IMG/VR virus record: IMGVR_UViG_3300006735_004667
Location: 1-55,719 of that record
DNA length: 55,719 nucleotides
Reading direction: 5' to 3' (one strand)
Source: a virus
Under the pieces are notes generated by a model that saw nothing but the letters and a program-made list of their open reading frames with translations, made no database searches and had not been told where the DNA came from. Both the position numbers and the translations under genes were made by a program. Position 1 is the first letter of the stretch. Every line of letters starts with the position of its first letter. Below, piece by piece: positions 26,884 to 35,219 of this stretch.

Positions 26884-27107
26884 TGTCATGGATGGTAGAA
26901 AAAATAATAGCAGAAAATTTAAACATAAAACAAGAATCAATCAAAGATGAATCAAACTTTGTAAATGACTTGGGTGCAGACTCACTAAATATAGTAGAAG
27001 TTGTAATGGGTATTGAAAATGAATATGAAATTGAAATACCTGATGAAGATGTTGAATCACTTCATACTGTAGGTGATTTGAAACAATATATTGAGGATAA
27101 TTCATGA
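26883..27107 (+). CDS. acpP: Acyl carrier protein
   Basis: 74 residues, the usual ACP length. FVNDLGADSLNIVEVVMGIE contains the DSL motif whose Ser (near residue 36) takes 4'-phosphopantetheine from the host AcpS. The rest of the four-helix pattern (EIEIPDEDVESLHTVGDLKQYI) is intact. ACPs carry growing acyl chains in fatty-acid and lipid synthesis. Coupled to the membrane protein before it and the spanin after it. No synthase partner is encoded here, so it must work with host enzymes or have a regulatory role. Confidence 0.92.
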   Translation: MSWMVEKIIAENLNIKQESIKDESNFVNDLGADSLNIVEVVMGIENEYEIEIPDEDVESLHTVGDLKQYIEDNS

Positions 27108-27499
27108 ATCAATTTTTTATAGCAATAATTTTAATTTTAGGATTAGGTTGTTGGTGGTTATATTCAGAAAATCAAACATTGACTATGAATAACATGCAAC
27201 TAGAAGTTGCTATTCAACAACAAGAAGAAACTTTGGCAGCGATTAAAGAATCATACGAAAAACAAGGTGAATCTTTAAATGCTTTAATGAACAAAAATGC
27301 TCAAATAGAAGCTGAAGCAGCAAGATATATGGATATATTTAAAAGACATGACTTGAATAAAATAGCAATAGCAAAACCAGGTCAATTAGAAGAAAAAGTG
27401 AATAGAGGAACTAAAGATGTTTTTGACACAATCGAAAAAGATAGCAGAGAACTTGACTCGCTGGACGATATTACCAGCGATATTAACCCTAATAATTAG
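27104..27499 (+). CDS. Rz-like inner-membrane spanin
   Basis: 131 residues. An N-terminal signal anchor (FIAIILILGLGCWWLY, residues 4-20) is followed by a periplasmic coiled coil (MQLEVAIQQQEETLAAIKES). The last 80 bases overlap, in another frame, a lipoprotein gene, the typical Rz/Rz1 layout. Spanins fuse inner and outer membrane in the last step of lysis. The assignment rests on topology and gene overlap, not on similarity. Confidence 0.65.
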   Translation: MNQFFIAIILILGLGCWWLYSENQTLTMNNMQLEVAIQQQEETLAAIKESYEKQGESLNALMNKNAQIEAEAARYMDIFKRHDLNKIAIAKPGQLEEKVNRGTKDVFDTIEKDSRELDSLDDITSDINPNN

Positions 27500-27983
27500 T
27501 GGTTGTTCTACATTTGGAACTAAACCTATAACGGTTAGTTCTAAACCTATTGATATACAAATCATTCAACCAGCTATGCCAAGAGGTATAGATTTAGAAG
27601 ATGTTAGATGGCATGTAGTTTCTACAGCACCAATAGTTAATCCATGTGTAAAAGATACAGAAGGTAAAAGACCAAAAATGGACCATCCAGATGGTTTGTT
27701 AAAAGAGAATGGTAAACCTGTAAGAGTATGTAAATATGGTAAAGAAAATGATTGGCCGGAAGGATATTCATATTTAGATAGATTCTTAGAAGAAAATGCA
27801 GAAATGAATAATGGTGATGTAGTTTTCATGGCTATATCAGTTGGTGATTATGAAATTATGAGTGGTAATATGCAAGAACTAAGAAGATACATAAGAGAAG
27901 TACAGGAAGTTATAGTCTATTATCGTAATGTGACAATCAATGATAAACCTGCAGTCGGTGCAGAAGTAAAACTCAAACAATAA
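27417..27983 (+). CDS. Lipoprotein, probable outer-membrane spanin
   Basis: 188 residues. ILPAILTLIISGCSTFG near residues 18-34 is a lipobox (I-S-G-C) with signal helix; Cys30 would be lipidated. It begins inside the Rz-like gene. Most Rz1 proteins are short and Pro-rich; this one is long, with a folded domain (VRWHVVSTAPIVNPC, VVFMAISVGDYEIM), so it may combine o-spanin and another role. Transcription ends shortly before the promoter at 27986. Confidence 0.62.
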   Translation: MFLTQSKKIAENLTRWTILPAILTLIISGCSTFGTKPITVSSKPIDIQIIQPAMPRGIDLEDVRWHVVSTAPIVNPCVKDTEGKRPKMDHPDGLLKENGKPVRVCKYGKENDWPEGYSYLDRFLEENAEMNNGDVVFMAISVGDYEIMSGNMQELRRYIREVQEVIVYYRNVTINDKPAVGAEVKLKQ

Positions 27984-27985
27984 GC

Positions 27986-28013
27986 TTGACAAAATAGAGT
28001 ATACTAGTATAAT
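27986..28013 (+). promoter_or_regulatory. Class B promoter for gene 61
   Basis: TTGACA at 27986-27991, 16-base spacer ending CTAG, TATAAT at 28008-28013 followed by AGTAGTA. The ATG of gene 61 lies 13 bases beyond the -10 box, giving a leader of about seven bases without Shine-Dalgarno sequence. Confidence 0.75.
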
Positions 28014-28026
28014 AGTAGTATACATT

Positions 28027-29031
28027 ATGTTTTGGGTTGATAAGAAATATTTACGATTAGTTAGTTCTCGCTTTCGCAATAGTAAGTGGAAGAATGAAGA
28101 ACTATTAAATCATTCATGTCCTTATTGTGGTGATTCAGAAAAGAATCCTCACAAAGCAAGAGGATATCATTTTAAAATGAAAGAGACATATATCTACAAG
28201 TGTCATAACTGTGGTGTCTCTAAACCGTTTAGTAAGTTTCTTAAAGAACAAGATAATTCTCTCTGGAAACAGTATGCTGTAGAAAAGTTCTACAAAAAAG
28301 AACCTACATTTACAGAAATAGTAAAGACACCAAAGTCAACAAAAATATTTAAAGACGACCCACTTAAAAAAGTTGGTTGTGTATCTGCTGTTGACTCACA
28401 ACAAGCAAGAGATTATCTTAATCATAGACAGGTTCCAAAAGACAAATGGGATGAATTGTACTATATTGAAAATAGTCAATCTCTAAGTTCTTTGGATTAT
28501 AAGTATAAAGATAGAGTATTTGGAAATGACCCAAGACTGATTTTACCTTTCTATTCAAGACAGGGAAAACTAATTGGAGTTTCAGGTAGGGCTCTTAACA
28601 ATAACAAACTTAGATATCTAACACTAAAATTTGATGAAACGGAATCTCTCATCTATGGCTTACGAACAGTCGATTACAATAAAAAAGTTTATGTTACAGA
28701 AGGACCCATTGACAGCTTGTTTCTCCCGAATGCGATTGCAGTCGCAGGAAGTGATTTCTCAAAATTAAAATCGTATGTACCAACAGAACAAGCTGTGGTA
28801 GTATTCGATAATGAAAGTAGAAATAATGAATTAGTGAAAAAAATGAGTCAAATTATTGATGATGGTTTTACAATATGTTTCTGGCCGAAACATATAAAAC
28901 AGAAAGACATAAATGATATGATTTTAAATGGGTTTTCGAGTAAGTACATAGAAGAAGTAATTAATAATAATAAATTTTCAGGGTTATCAGCAAGAATGGC
29001 CTTGAGTGATTGGAGTAAAGTTAGTGGGTGA
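28027..29031 (+). CDS. 61: DNA primase (gp61)
   Basis: 334 residues, close to T4 gp61 (342). The N-terminal zinc site is CPYCGDS (near 30-36) with CHNCG (near 58-62). The TOPRIM catalytic core shows VYVTEGPIDSLF near 221-232 and VVFDNES near 258. It makes RNA primers with helicase gp41. It is the first gene of a class B unit that continues with nrdA and nrdB. A short stretch around 28680-28760 has more GC than the rest. Confidence 0.92.
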   Translation: MFWVDKKYLRLVSSRFRNSKWKNEELLNHSCPYCGDSEKNPHKARGYHFKMKETYIYKCHNCGVSKPFSKFLKEQDNSLWKQYAVEKFYKKEPTFTEIVKTPKSTKIFKDDPLKKVGCVSAVDSQQARDYLNHRQVPKDKWDELYYIENSQSLSSLDYKYKDRVFGNDPRLILPFYSRQGKLIGVSGRALNNNKLRYLTLKFDETESLIYGLRTVDYNKKVYVTEGPIDSLFLPNAIAVAGSDFSKLKSYVPTEQAVVVFDNESRNNELVKKMSQIIDDGFTICFWPKHIKQKDINDMILNGFSSKYIEEVINNNKFSGLSARMALSDWSKVSG

Positions 29032-31357
29032 GATAGAAACTAGAATAGTTAAGAGAAGTGGTGAGTTAGAACCAATAGATTTAGAAAAAGTACATAGAAT
29101 GGTAGAAGCAGCATGTAAAGATGTTGCTGGAGTGTCTGAATCATCTGTAGAGATGAACTCAGGATTACAATTTTATGATGGAATTACATCAACAGAGATA
29201 CAAAGTATTCTCATAAAATCAGCTGCAGATTTGATAAGTTTAGAAACACCTAATTATCAATATGTAGCAGCAAGATTGTTGTTGTTTCAAATAAGAAAAA
29301 GTGTTTTTAACACTAAATGGAAAGATTCAAAGATTTATCCTCCATTGAAAGATATTGTCACACGGAATATTAATTATGAAGTGTATGATGATAAACTTAT
29401 CACATATTATAGTGAAGAGGAGTGGGATAAATTAGACAGTTATATGAAACACGATAGAGATATGTTGTTTACATATGCTGGATTAAGACAAGTAGTTGAC
29501 AAATATCTAGTTCAAGACAGAAGTTCTGGAAAGATATTTGAATCACCACAATATATGTATATGTTGATTGCTGCTGTCTTATTCAAGAATTATCCGAAAG
29601 AAAAGAGGTTATCGTATGTCAAAAGATATTACGATGCTGTATCAACATTTAAAATCAACATTCCGACACCTATCATGTCTGGCATCAGAACTCCTTTGCG
29701 ACAGTTTGCAAGTTGTGTTCTTGTTGACAGCGATGATACTTTGGACAGTATTTTTAGTTCTGATATGGCTATTGGTCGTTATGTTGCTCAGCGTGCGGGA
29801 ATTGGTATTAATGCTGGCAGAATACGAGGATTGGGTTCGAAGATTAGAGGTGGTGAGGTTCAACATACAGGAGTCATTCCGTTTCTTAAAAAGTTTGAAT
29901 CGACAGTTCGTTGTTGCACTCAAAATGGTGTTCGTGGCGGTTCAGCAACTGTTCATTTTCCGATATGGCATCAAGAAATTGAAGACATTATTGTTCTCAA
30001 GAACAACAAAGGTTCAGAAGACAACAGAGTCAGAAAATTAGATTATTCAATACAAATATCAAAATTGTTTTATGAAAGATTTCTAAAAAATGAAGATATA
30101 ACTCTGTTTAGTCCACATGAAGTACCTGGTTTATATGAAGCGTTTGGTACAGAAAAGTTTGATGAACTCTATGAACAATATGAAAGAGCTTATTCAGTAC
30201 CCAAAACTAAAATAAATGCTCAATCATTGTTCATGGAGTTGCTCAAAGAAAGAGCAGAAACAGGTAGAATCTATATCATGAATATAGACCATTGTAATAG
30301 TCATTCATCTTTTGTTGAAGAAGAATCAAAAATCAATATGTCTAATTTGTGTCAAGAGATTACATTACCAACAGAACCATTACAAAATCCAAATGATACT
30401 AAAGGTGAAATAGCACTTTGTATATTGTCTGCTATCAATGTTGGTCAACTGACTACTGATTTAAAAGATTTACCTGAATTATGTGATTTGACAGTAAGAG
30501 CATTAGATGAAGTAATTGATTATCAGAGATATCCTGTTCCAGCAGCAGAACATTCAACAGTCAATAGAAGAAGTCTTGGTATTGGTTATATTGGACTAGC
30601 ACATTTTCTAGCAAAGAACAAATTAAAATATGATGATAAAGAAGCACATGAATTAGTTCACAAATTGAGTGAACATTTTCAATTCAATTTGATTAAAACA
30701 TCTGTTGAACTAGCAAAAGAGAAAGGTTCTTGTGGGTATTATAATCAGACAAAATATCATCAAGGACTATTACCAATAGACCATTATAAAAAAGATGTTG
30801 ATGAATTAGTGAATCCAGATTATGAATGTGATTGGGAATCATTAAGAGAAGAAGTTATTAAACACGGAATGAGAAACTCTACATTATCTGCTCAGATGCC
30901 TTCGGAGAGTTCCTCTGTGGTGTCGAATGAGACAAATGGTATAGAACCACCAAGAGATTACTTATCAATTAAAAAATCTAAAAAAGGACCTCTCAAACAA
31001 ATAGTTCCAGGATATCCACATTTAAAGAACAATTATACTTTATTATGGGATATGCCAAGTAATGATGGGTATATCAAAGTTGTATCAGTAATGCAAAAGT
31101 TTTTTGACCAAGCAATAAGTGGTAATTGGAGTTATAATCCTGAAAATTATGATAATAATGAAGTACCATTATCTGAAATGGCAAAAGATATGTTAAACAC
31201 ATACAAATATGGTTGGAAAACATCTTATTATCAAAATACTTACGATAGTAAAACAGATGAAGATATAGAAGATGATTCAACAGCAAAAGATATAGTATCA
31301 AATGACAATTATGAAGATTTTGATGATGAAGAAGATTGTGAGGCGTGTGCAATATGA
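29024..31357 (+). CDS. nrdA: Ribonucleotide reductase alpha subunit (class Ia)
   Basis: About 777 residues. GTG 29024 is preferred over GTG 29006, since GGAG stands eight bases before it. It reduces NDPs to dNDPs. Active-site segments are FASCVLV (redox Cys), NLCQEI (radical Cys and Glu) and ALCILSAINVG (second redox Cys). The C-terminal CEACAI is the mobile dithiol re-reduced by thioredoxin or glutaredoxin; a phage glutaredoxin follows at 33167. The region about 29640-29960 uses more CGT and GC-ending codons than the rest, perhaps a recombined patch. Confidence 0.95.
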   Translation: MGEIETRIVKRSGELEPIDLEKVHRMVEAACKDVAGVSESSVEMNSGLQFYDGITSTEIQSILIKSAADLISLETPNYQYVAARLLLFQIRKSVFNTKWKDSKIYPPLKDIVTRNINYEVYDDKLITYYSEEEWDKLDSYMKHDRDMLFTYAGLRQVVDKYLVQDRSSGKIFESPQYMYMLIAAVLFKNYPKEKRLSYVKRYYDAVSTFKINIPTPIMSGIRTPLRQFASCVLVDSDDTLDSIFSSDMAIGRYVAQRAGIGINAGRIRGLGSKIRGGEVQHTGVIPFLKKFESTVRCCTQNGVRGGSATVHFPIWHQEIEDIIVLKNNKGSEDNRVRKLDYSIQISKLFYERFLKNEDITLFSPHEVPGLYEAFGTEKFDELYEQYERAYSVPKTKINAQSLFMELLKERAETGRIYIMNIDHCNSHSSFVEEESKINMSNLCQEITLPTEPLQNPNDTKGEIALCILSAINVGQLTTDLKDLPELCDLTVRALDEVIDYQRYPVPAAEHSTVNRRSLGIGYIGLAHFLAKNKLKYDDKEAHELVHKLSEHFQFNLIKTSVELAKEKGSCGYYNQTKYHQGLLPIDHYKKDVDELVNPDYECDWESLREEVIKHGMRNSTLSAQMPSESSSVVSNETNGIEPPRDYLSIKKSKKGPLKQIVPGYPHLKNNYTLLWDMPSNDGYIKVVSVMQKFFDQAISGNWSYNPENYDNNEVPLSEMAKDMLNTYKYGWKTSYYQNTYDSKTDEDIEDDSTAKDIVSNDNYEDFDDEEDCEACAI

Positions 31358-32451
31358 GTGTATTTAATAAAAACAAAGTAAACACTTTAAAACAACCGAT
31401 GTTCTTTGGTGAAGAATTGAATACACAAAGATATGACGAGTTTAAATATCCTATATTTGATAAGTTAACACAAACACAACTAGGATACTTCTGGAGACCA
31501 GAAGAAGTATCTCTACAAAAAGACCGAAATGATTATCAATCATTAGACGAAGGACAAAAACACATCTTTACAGCGAATCTAAAATATCAGACACTATTAG
31601 ATTCAGTTCAAGGTCGTGGTCCTGCATTAGCATTACTGCCGTATTGTTCTATTCCAGAACTTGAAGGATGCATCATTGCTTGGGACTTTATGGAGTCTAT
31701 ACATAGTCGGTCATACACTTATATAATGAAGAACTTATATCCAAATCCTGCAGAAGTGTTTGATACTATTTTAGATACAAAAGAAATAGTTCAAAGAGCT
31801 GAGTCAGTCACTAAATGTTATGATAATTTTATAGAATATGCTCAAAAGTATCAATTAGGATATGTTAAAGATACTAGAGAACTTAAAAAAAGATTCTATT
31901 TGATGATGATATCAATTAACATATTAGAAGGTGTAAGATTCTATGTATCATTTGCATGCACATTTGGATTCGGAGAGTTAAGACTTATGGAAGGTAGTGC
32001 AAAGATTATATCTTTGATTGCAAGAGATGAATCTCAACATCTAGCTATATCACAACATATTATAAAAAACTATAAAAAGTTTGAAAATGATAAAGAAATG
32101 TTATCTATAATGAAAGAATGTGAAGATGAAGTCTATAATATGTATCGTCAAGCAGTAGAAGAAGAAAAAGAGTGGGCGAAATATTTGTTTAAAGATGGGT
32201 CAATGATTGGGTTGTCAGAAACATTACTAAGTAATTATGTTGAATATATTGCTAACAAAAGACTAAAAGGTATTGGTTTAGAACCTATATATGATATATC
32301 AAGTAGAAATAATCCTTTACCATGGACTCAACATTGGTTATCAAGTAGAGGACAACAAAATGCACCACAAGAAACAGAAATAGAATCATATATTATTGGT
32401 GGTATAAAACAAGATATAGAAGAAAATACATTTGGAGAGTTTAAATTATGA
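31354..32451 (+). CDS. nrdB: Ribonucleotide reductase beta subunit
   Basis: 365 residues from the ATG at 31354, which overlaps the nrdA stop; the upstream in-frame GTG is rejected. Di-iron ligands and the radical Tyr lie in AWDFMESIHSRSYTYI, EGVRFYVSFA and IARDESQHLAI. It supplies the tyrosyl radical to NrdA. T4 NrdB is 388 residues. Translationally coupled to nrdA and, through an ATGA overlap, to the small membrane protein after it. Confidence 0.95.
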   Translation: MSVFNKNKVNTLKQPMFFGEELNTQRYDEFKYPIFDKLTQTQLGYFWRPEEVSLQKDRNDYQSLDEGQKHIFTANLKYQTLLDSVQGRGPALALLPYCSIPELEGCIIAWDFMESIHSRSYTYIMKNLYPNPAEVFDTILDTKEIVQRAESVTKCYDNFIEYAQKYQLGYVKDTRELKKRFYLMMISINILEGVRFYVSFACTFGFGELRLMEGSAKIISLIARDESQHLAISQHIIKNYKKFENDKEMLSIMKECEDEVYNMYRQAVEEEKEWAKYLFKDGSMIGLSETLLSNYVEYIANKRLKGIGLEPIYDISSRNNPLPWTQHWLSSRGQQNAPQETEIESYIIGGIKQDIEENTFGEFKL

Positions 32452-32567
32452 TGGAACCATTTGAGAATATCGGTGAACTAATAACATTTATTAGTCTTGT
32501 CTCATTAGCGTGGATAACACCACTCTTTTTTATATGGATTGATAGAGGTATCAATGGAGATAGATAA
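32448..32567 (+). CDS. Micro membrane protein (39 residues)
   Basis: MMEPFENIGELITFISLVS begins a protein with one transmembrane helix (about residues 9-31) ending in DRGINGDR. The start overlaps the nrdB stop as ATGA and the end overlaps the next gene, so coupling argues for a real gene despite its size. Function unknown; it opens a run of small membrane and redox genes. Confidence 0.55.
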   Translation: MMEPFENIGELITFISLVSLAWITPLFFIWIDRGINGDR

Positions 32568-32730
32568 GAAAATATTACAAGTAGTCAATCTTTCTCCAGA
32601 TGAAAGTGTTGTAGAAAAAATAGTAGAAGTACATCCGATGAAACAAGTAGCAATCATGTCAGTAGTACAAGTTGTTATATTTTTCATGATGTTAGGAAGT
32701 ATGGTATTAATAGGAAAAATATTTGAATGA
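32554..32730 (+). CDS. Small C-terminally anchored membrane protein
   Basis: 58 residues from the ATG at 32554. The soluble part EIDKKILQVVNLSPDES is followed by a membrane helix at about 36-56 (AIMSVVQVVIFFMMLGSMVL). It overlaps the preceding micro-gene by 14 bases and the cytochrome gene by four. It could be an accessory subunit or anchor for the cytochrome, but this is only suggested by position. Confidence 0.55.
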   Translation: MEIDKKILQVVNLSPDESVVEKIVEVHPMKQVAIMSVVQVVIFFMMLGSMVLIGKIFE

Positions 32731-33170
32731 AAGAATTAGGAATGACAATGTTCGGAGTGTTATGTATAGTAGCATTCTTTAGTATAAAAATATATCCAGA
32801 TTTAGAATATTCTGGTGTCGGTGGTGGTCATTCATGCACCGGTGAATGTTATGAAGAATATGTAAGAATCAATGGTACTAGTGTTGAAATAGAACAGAGA
32901 AAACAAGCACTTGCATCAGTTGATGAATTTAGTTCTATCAAAAGTTTATGGTCTGGTTGTGCAGCATGTCATGGCAACGAAGGTCAAGGTATGGGAGTAT
33001 TTCCAAAACTTGCAGGACAGAATGCTGATTACATAATAAACAGACTGAATCAATACAAAAACAGAGAACAAATAGGTCCTATGAGTGCTACAATGTGGGC
33101 ACAAGCAGGTATGTTATCTGACAATGACATAAATACTATTGGTAGATTTATTGAGGAGACTATGAAATGA
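32727..33170 (+). CDS. Membrane-anchored class I cytochrome c
   Basis: 147 residues. An N-terminal hydrophobic helix (MTMFGVLCIVAFFSIKIY) exports and probably anchors it. SGCAACHGNEGQGMGVFPKL near residues 73-92 holds the CxxCH heme site, and AGQNADYIINRLNQYKN plus MSATMW (axial Met) and LSDNDINTIGRFIEE match the c4/c5/c553-type fold. It would carry electrons in the periplasm, matured by host Ccm. The 40-residue linker contains an extra CTGEC pair. A rare phage gene, packed between nrdB and glutaredoxin. Confidence 0.88.
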   Translation: MKELGMTMFGVLCIVAFFSIKIYPDLEYSGVGGGHSCTGECYEEYVRINGTSVEIEQRKQALASVDEFSSIKSLWSGCAACHGNEGQGMGVFPKLAGQNADYIINRLNQYKNREQIGPMSATMWAQAGMLSDNDINTIGRFIEETMK

Positions 33171-33400
33171 TTGAAATATACAGTAAACCAGCATGTCCTT
33201 ATTGTGTTAGAGCAAAGAACTTATGTGAACAAAAAGGATATGAATATACATACAAAATGTTGGACGAAGACTTTACCAGAGAAGAACTCTTTGAGAAGTT
33301 TCCAACAGCAAGAACATTTCCACAGATAACAGCTCATGGAGAGTATATCGGTGGATTTACAGAATTTGAACAATGGACTAACGGAGAAAGAAGGATTTAA
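33167..33400 (+). CDS. grxC: Glutaredoxin
   Basis: 77 residues. CPYC at 9-12 within IYSKPACPYCVRAKNLC is the dithiol active site; TARTFPQIT is the cis-Pro loop and GGFTEFEQW the glutathione-binding C-terminal motif. It should reduce the phage NrdA, and perhaps the peroxiredoxin, with host glutathione. Coupled to the cytochrome gene by a four-base overlap. Confidence 0.93.
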   Translation: MIEIYSKPACPYCVRAKNLCEQKGYEYTYKMLDEDFTREELFEKFPTARTFPQITAHGEYIGGFTEFEQWTNGERRI

Positions 33401-33402
33401 AC

Positions 33403-33594
33403 ATGGAAAACATAGAACATCATGGCGAAAATTGTATTGAGATGTTTTGTGAAGAATGTGGAGCAGACTTTACGATAGAACACGAAATGGGATTACAGTA
33501 TATTCCACACTATTGTACATTTTGTGGTGAAGAAATATATCGTGAAGAGGAGAATATAGATTATGAAGAAAACAATCAAGGAACAGTTCACTAG
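33403..33594 (+). CDS. Zinc-ribbon protein
   Basis: 63 residues. CEECGADF (near 15) and CTFCGEEIY (near 39) form a four-Cys zinc ribbon; the N-terminus has extra His and Cys (HHGENCIEMF). The end is acidic (EEENIDYEENN). Probably a small DNA- or protein-binding factor. It lies two bases after glutaredoxin and overlaps the lipoprotein gene. Confidence 0.7.
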   Translation: MENIEHHGENCIEMFCEECGADFTIEHEMGLQYIPHYCTFCGEEIYREEENIDYEENNQGTVH

Positions 33595-33853
33595 AGTAAA
33601 TCTAGAAACAAACATATACACCCTACTGATACTAGGTTCTCTAGTATTAATGTCATTAACATCTTGTTCAATCGTAGAAATCAACAAACAGAAGATTGAA
33701 CCTGATATGGAAGAACTACAACCATTATACGAAAAATGTAAAAGATTTGAATACAAACATGACCCAGCTAGAAAAGGTCCTATGTTTGATTTATGGATGG
33801 AATGTATCATGAATGAACAAGAAAGAGTAAGACTTTTAAAACATACAGCATGA
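33563..33853 (+). CDS. Small lipoprotein
   Basis: 96 residues with a signal sequence and lipobox (LVLMSLTSCSIVEINKQ, Cys near 35). The mature part is helical and charged, with two further Cys. It overlaps the zinc-ribbon gene by 32 bases. It could be a second small outer-membrane lipoprotein for lysis or superinfection exclusion; the sequence does not decide. Confidence 0.6.
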   Translation: MKKTIKEQFTRVNLETNIYTLLILGSLVLMSLTSCSIVEINKQKIEPDMEELQPLYEKCKRFEYKHDPARKGPMFDLWMECIMNEQERVRLLKHTA

Positions 33854-34116
33854 AGAATCTAAACAAATTCACTTATGTTCCTGGTAGTAAGAACGAAACT
33901 GATAAGATTCTATTGTTCAATAATGTAGCAGTAGCGTTTGAAGATGTAGCGTTGATGTGTCTATTCTTTATGGAGAATGAAGACAATCTATACCCACCTT
34001 CAAGAGGCTTTAAAGGTGCTGAAATGTTTAAAGATTACATTAAAGAAACACTAGAAACAAGAAAAATACCACAAGACAAACAATATGCAATCAAAAAAAG
34101 GAGAACTAAAGTATGA
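33850..34116 (+). CDS. Hypothetical protein
   Basis: 88 residues, with FTYVPGSKNETDKILLFNN and a C-terminal basic end KKRRTKV. It is overlapped at both ends by coupled neighbours. No motif is recognised and no membrane helix is certain (ALMCLFFM is too short). Confidence 0.5.
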   Translation: MKNLNKFTYVPGSKNETDKILLFNNVAVAFEDVALMCLFFMENEDNLYPPSRGFKGAEMFKDYIKETLETRKIPQDKQYAIKKRRTKV

Positions 34117-34214
34117 ATAACTTTCCAGACATAATAGACTACTTCATCTTTGTATTAGTAGCACTCATTCCAATAACATTTATAGCTGCTTTCATAGAGA
34201 GAATATGGTCATGA
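34113..34214 (+). CDS. Micro membrane protein (33 residues)
   Basis: One transmembrane helix (YFIFVLVALIPITFIAAF) with a short tail ERIWS. Start and stop overlap neighbouring genes as ATGA, strongly suggesting translation. AGGAG lies eleven bases upstream. Function unknown. Confidence 0.5.
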   Translation: MNNFPDIIDYFIFVLVALIPITFIAAFIERIWS

Positions 34215-34456
34215 TAACATACAAACAACTAAAGAAACTAGTAAAAGAGAACGCAAATGACATGATGTTAGGTTCTAAAATAAGAGAGATATATCGTAAT
34301 AATGTCAAAGAGATAACAGAATTAGAAAGATTCAATCTCATCAATGACGCCGCGCAACAATCAATAACCGAAGGCACGAAGGTTACGAGCTCAGAAATAC
34401 AGTTAGAATTAGACTTAGAAGAAGCTTTAGAAGACCTCAAAGAAGACAAAGAATAG
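34211..34456 (+). CDS. Hypothetical acidic helical protein
   Basis: 81 residues from the ATG at 34211 (an ATG two codons earlier is possible). MITYKQLKKLVKENANDMML leads to a helical, acidic C-terminus (LELDLEEALEDLKEDKE). A short GC-richer stretch occurs at about 34345-34395, unlike its surroundings. No function recognised. Confidence 0.55.
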   Translation: MITYKQLKKLVKENANDMMLGSKIREIYRNNVKEITELERFNLINDAAQQSITEGTKVTSSEIQLELDLEEALEDLKEDKE

Positions 34457-34459
34457 AGT

Positions 34460-34467
34460 TATAAATA
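34460..34467 (+). promoter_or_regulatory. T4-type late promoter (TATAAATA)
   Basis: Exact TATAAATA ten bases before the ATG at 34477, so the transcript would begin only a few bases before the start codon. No clear ribosome site lies between. Confidence 0.6.
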
Positions 34468-34476
34468 CTTCTTATC

Positions 34477-34743
34477 ATGGCAATAAGAAGATATACAGAG
34501 AGTCAAAACATAAGATTCGAAGTTCACATAGTAGAACTATTAGACGAAGCTTTACAATCCCAATGGTGTAAAGACAGAAACTTCAACAGAAGTGACTTAA
34601 TACGACATCTAGTTCGTATAGGATTACACAATTTTCAAAGAAAACAACCAATGAATAGAGAGTTTATCTCAGAGAGAGATGAATCTTTTGGGTCTTTAGA
34701 TGTTAATTCAAGTAATGTGAAAGACTTATTCGGTGATTCTTAA
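34477..34743 (+). CDS. Ribbon-helix-helix-like regulator
   Basis: 88 residues. The beta strand IRFEVHIVEL followed by two helices (DEALQSQWCKDR and RSDLIRHLVRIGL) fits a CopG/MetJ-type ribbon-helix-helix DNA-binding fold, and the S-D-L-I-R start of the second helix is typical. The C-terminal 35 residues are polar. It has its own late promoter. Regulator of phage or host transcription is an inference from the fold pattern. Confidence 0.55.
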   Translation: MAIRRYTESQNIRFEVHIVELLDEALQSQWCKDRNFNRSDLIRHLVRIGLHNFQRKQPMNREFISERDESFGSLDVNSSNVKDLFGDS

Positions 34744-34850
34744 TGTCTTTTATATGTGTAAACACTAACAGAACACATGAAAAGTATCAAATAACCGAGT
34801 GTGAGAGAGAATACGAAAGTCTTCATGAAAAAGAAAACAAAAAAGTCTAA
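34743..34850 (+). CDS. Micro-protein (35 residues)
   Basis: MSFICVNTNRTHEKYQ and an acidic/basic helical tail. It starts within the stop of the preceding gene and overlaps the next start, so coupling supports it; no other evidence is available. Confidence 0.35.
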   Translation: MSFICVNTNRTHEKYQITECEREYESLHEKENKKV

Positions 34851-35217
34851 AAGAGTTTCAAAGATTCATAGAGTTTACTGTACTTACTTCAAAGACGGCC
34901 GCTACTATATAGGTTATTCGTGTAAACCAGAGAAACAGTTCGAGAAGTACTTCGGAAGTAGTAGTATTATAAAAGAAGCGAATAGTAACGAACTAGAGAA
35001 GGAGTTACTCCTTGTTACCCCTCATCGGAATAAAGCTAAAATACAAGAGTTTCTCCTACAATGGCAATGTAGACACGACAGTATGTGTTTAAATGATATG
35101 ATACATATAAGACTAAGACTATCTCATCTCAAAGACTTCACACCCATCTCATGGACACCAAGACATTCAACAGATACATTCGTAGATACACCAGACGGGT
35201 ATAAGACAGTTACATAG
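34825..35217 (+). CDS. GIY-YIG-like protein
   Basis: 130 residues from the ATG at 34825; an in-frame GTG at 34801 is less likely. HRVYCTYFKDGRYYIGYS corresponds to the GIY...YIG core, followed by KYFGSS and a basic helix, as in Seg-type nucleases. The catalytic Glu is not obvious, so it may be inactive. A bidirectional terminator follows two bases after the stop. Confidence 0.5.
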   Translation: MKKKTKKSKRVSKIHRVYCTYFKDGRYYIGYSCKPEKQFEKYFGSSSIIKEANSNELEKELLLVTPHRNKAKIQEFLLQWQCRHDSMCLNDMIHIRLRLSHLKDFTPISWTPRHSTDTFVDTPDGYKTVT

Positions 35218-35219
35218 AA

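Noticed and set aside
29568-30041. 157-codon plus-strand frame inside nrdA
   Set aside because: It lies in the second frame of a clearly conserved enzyme and owes its length to the GC-richer codons there; no ribosome site or motif.
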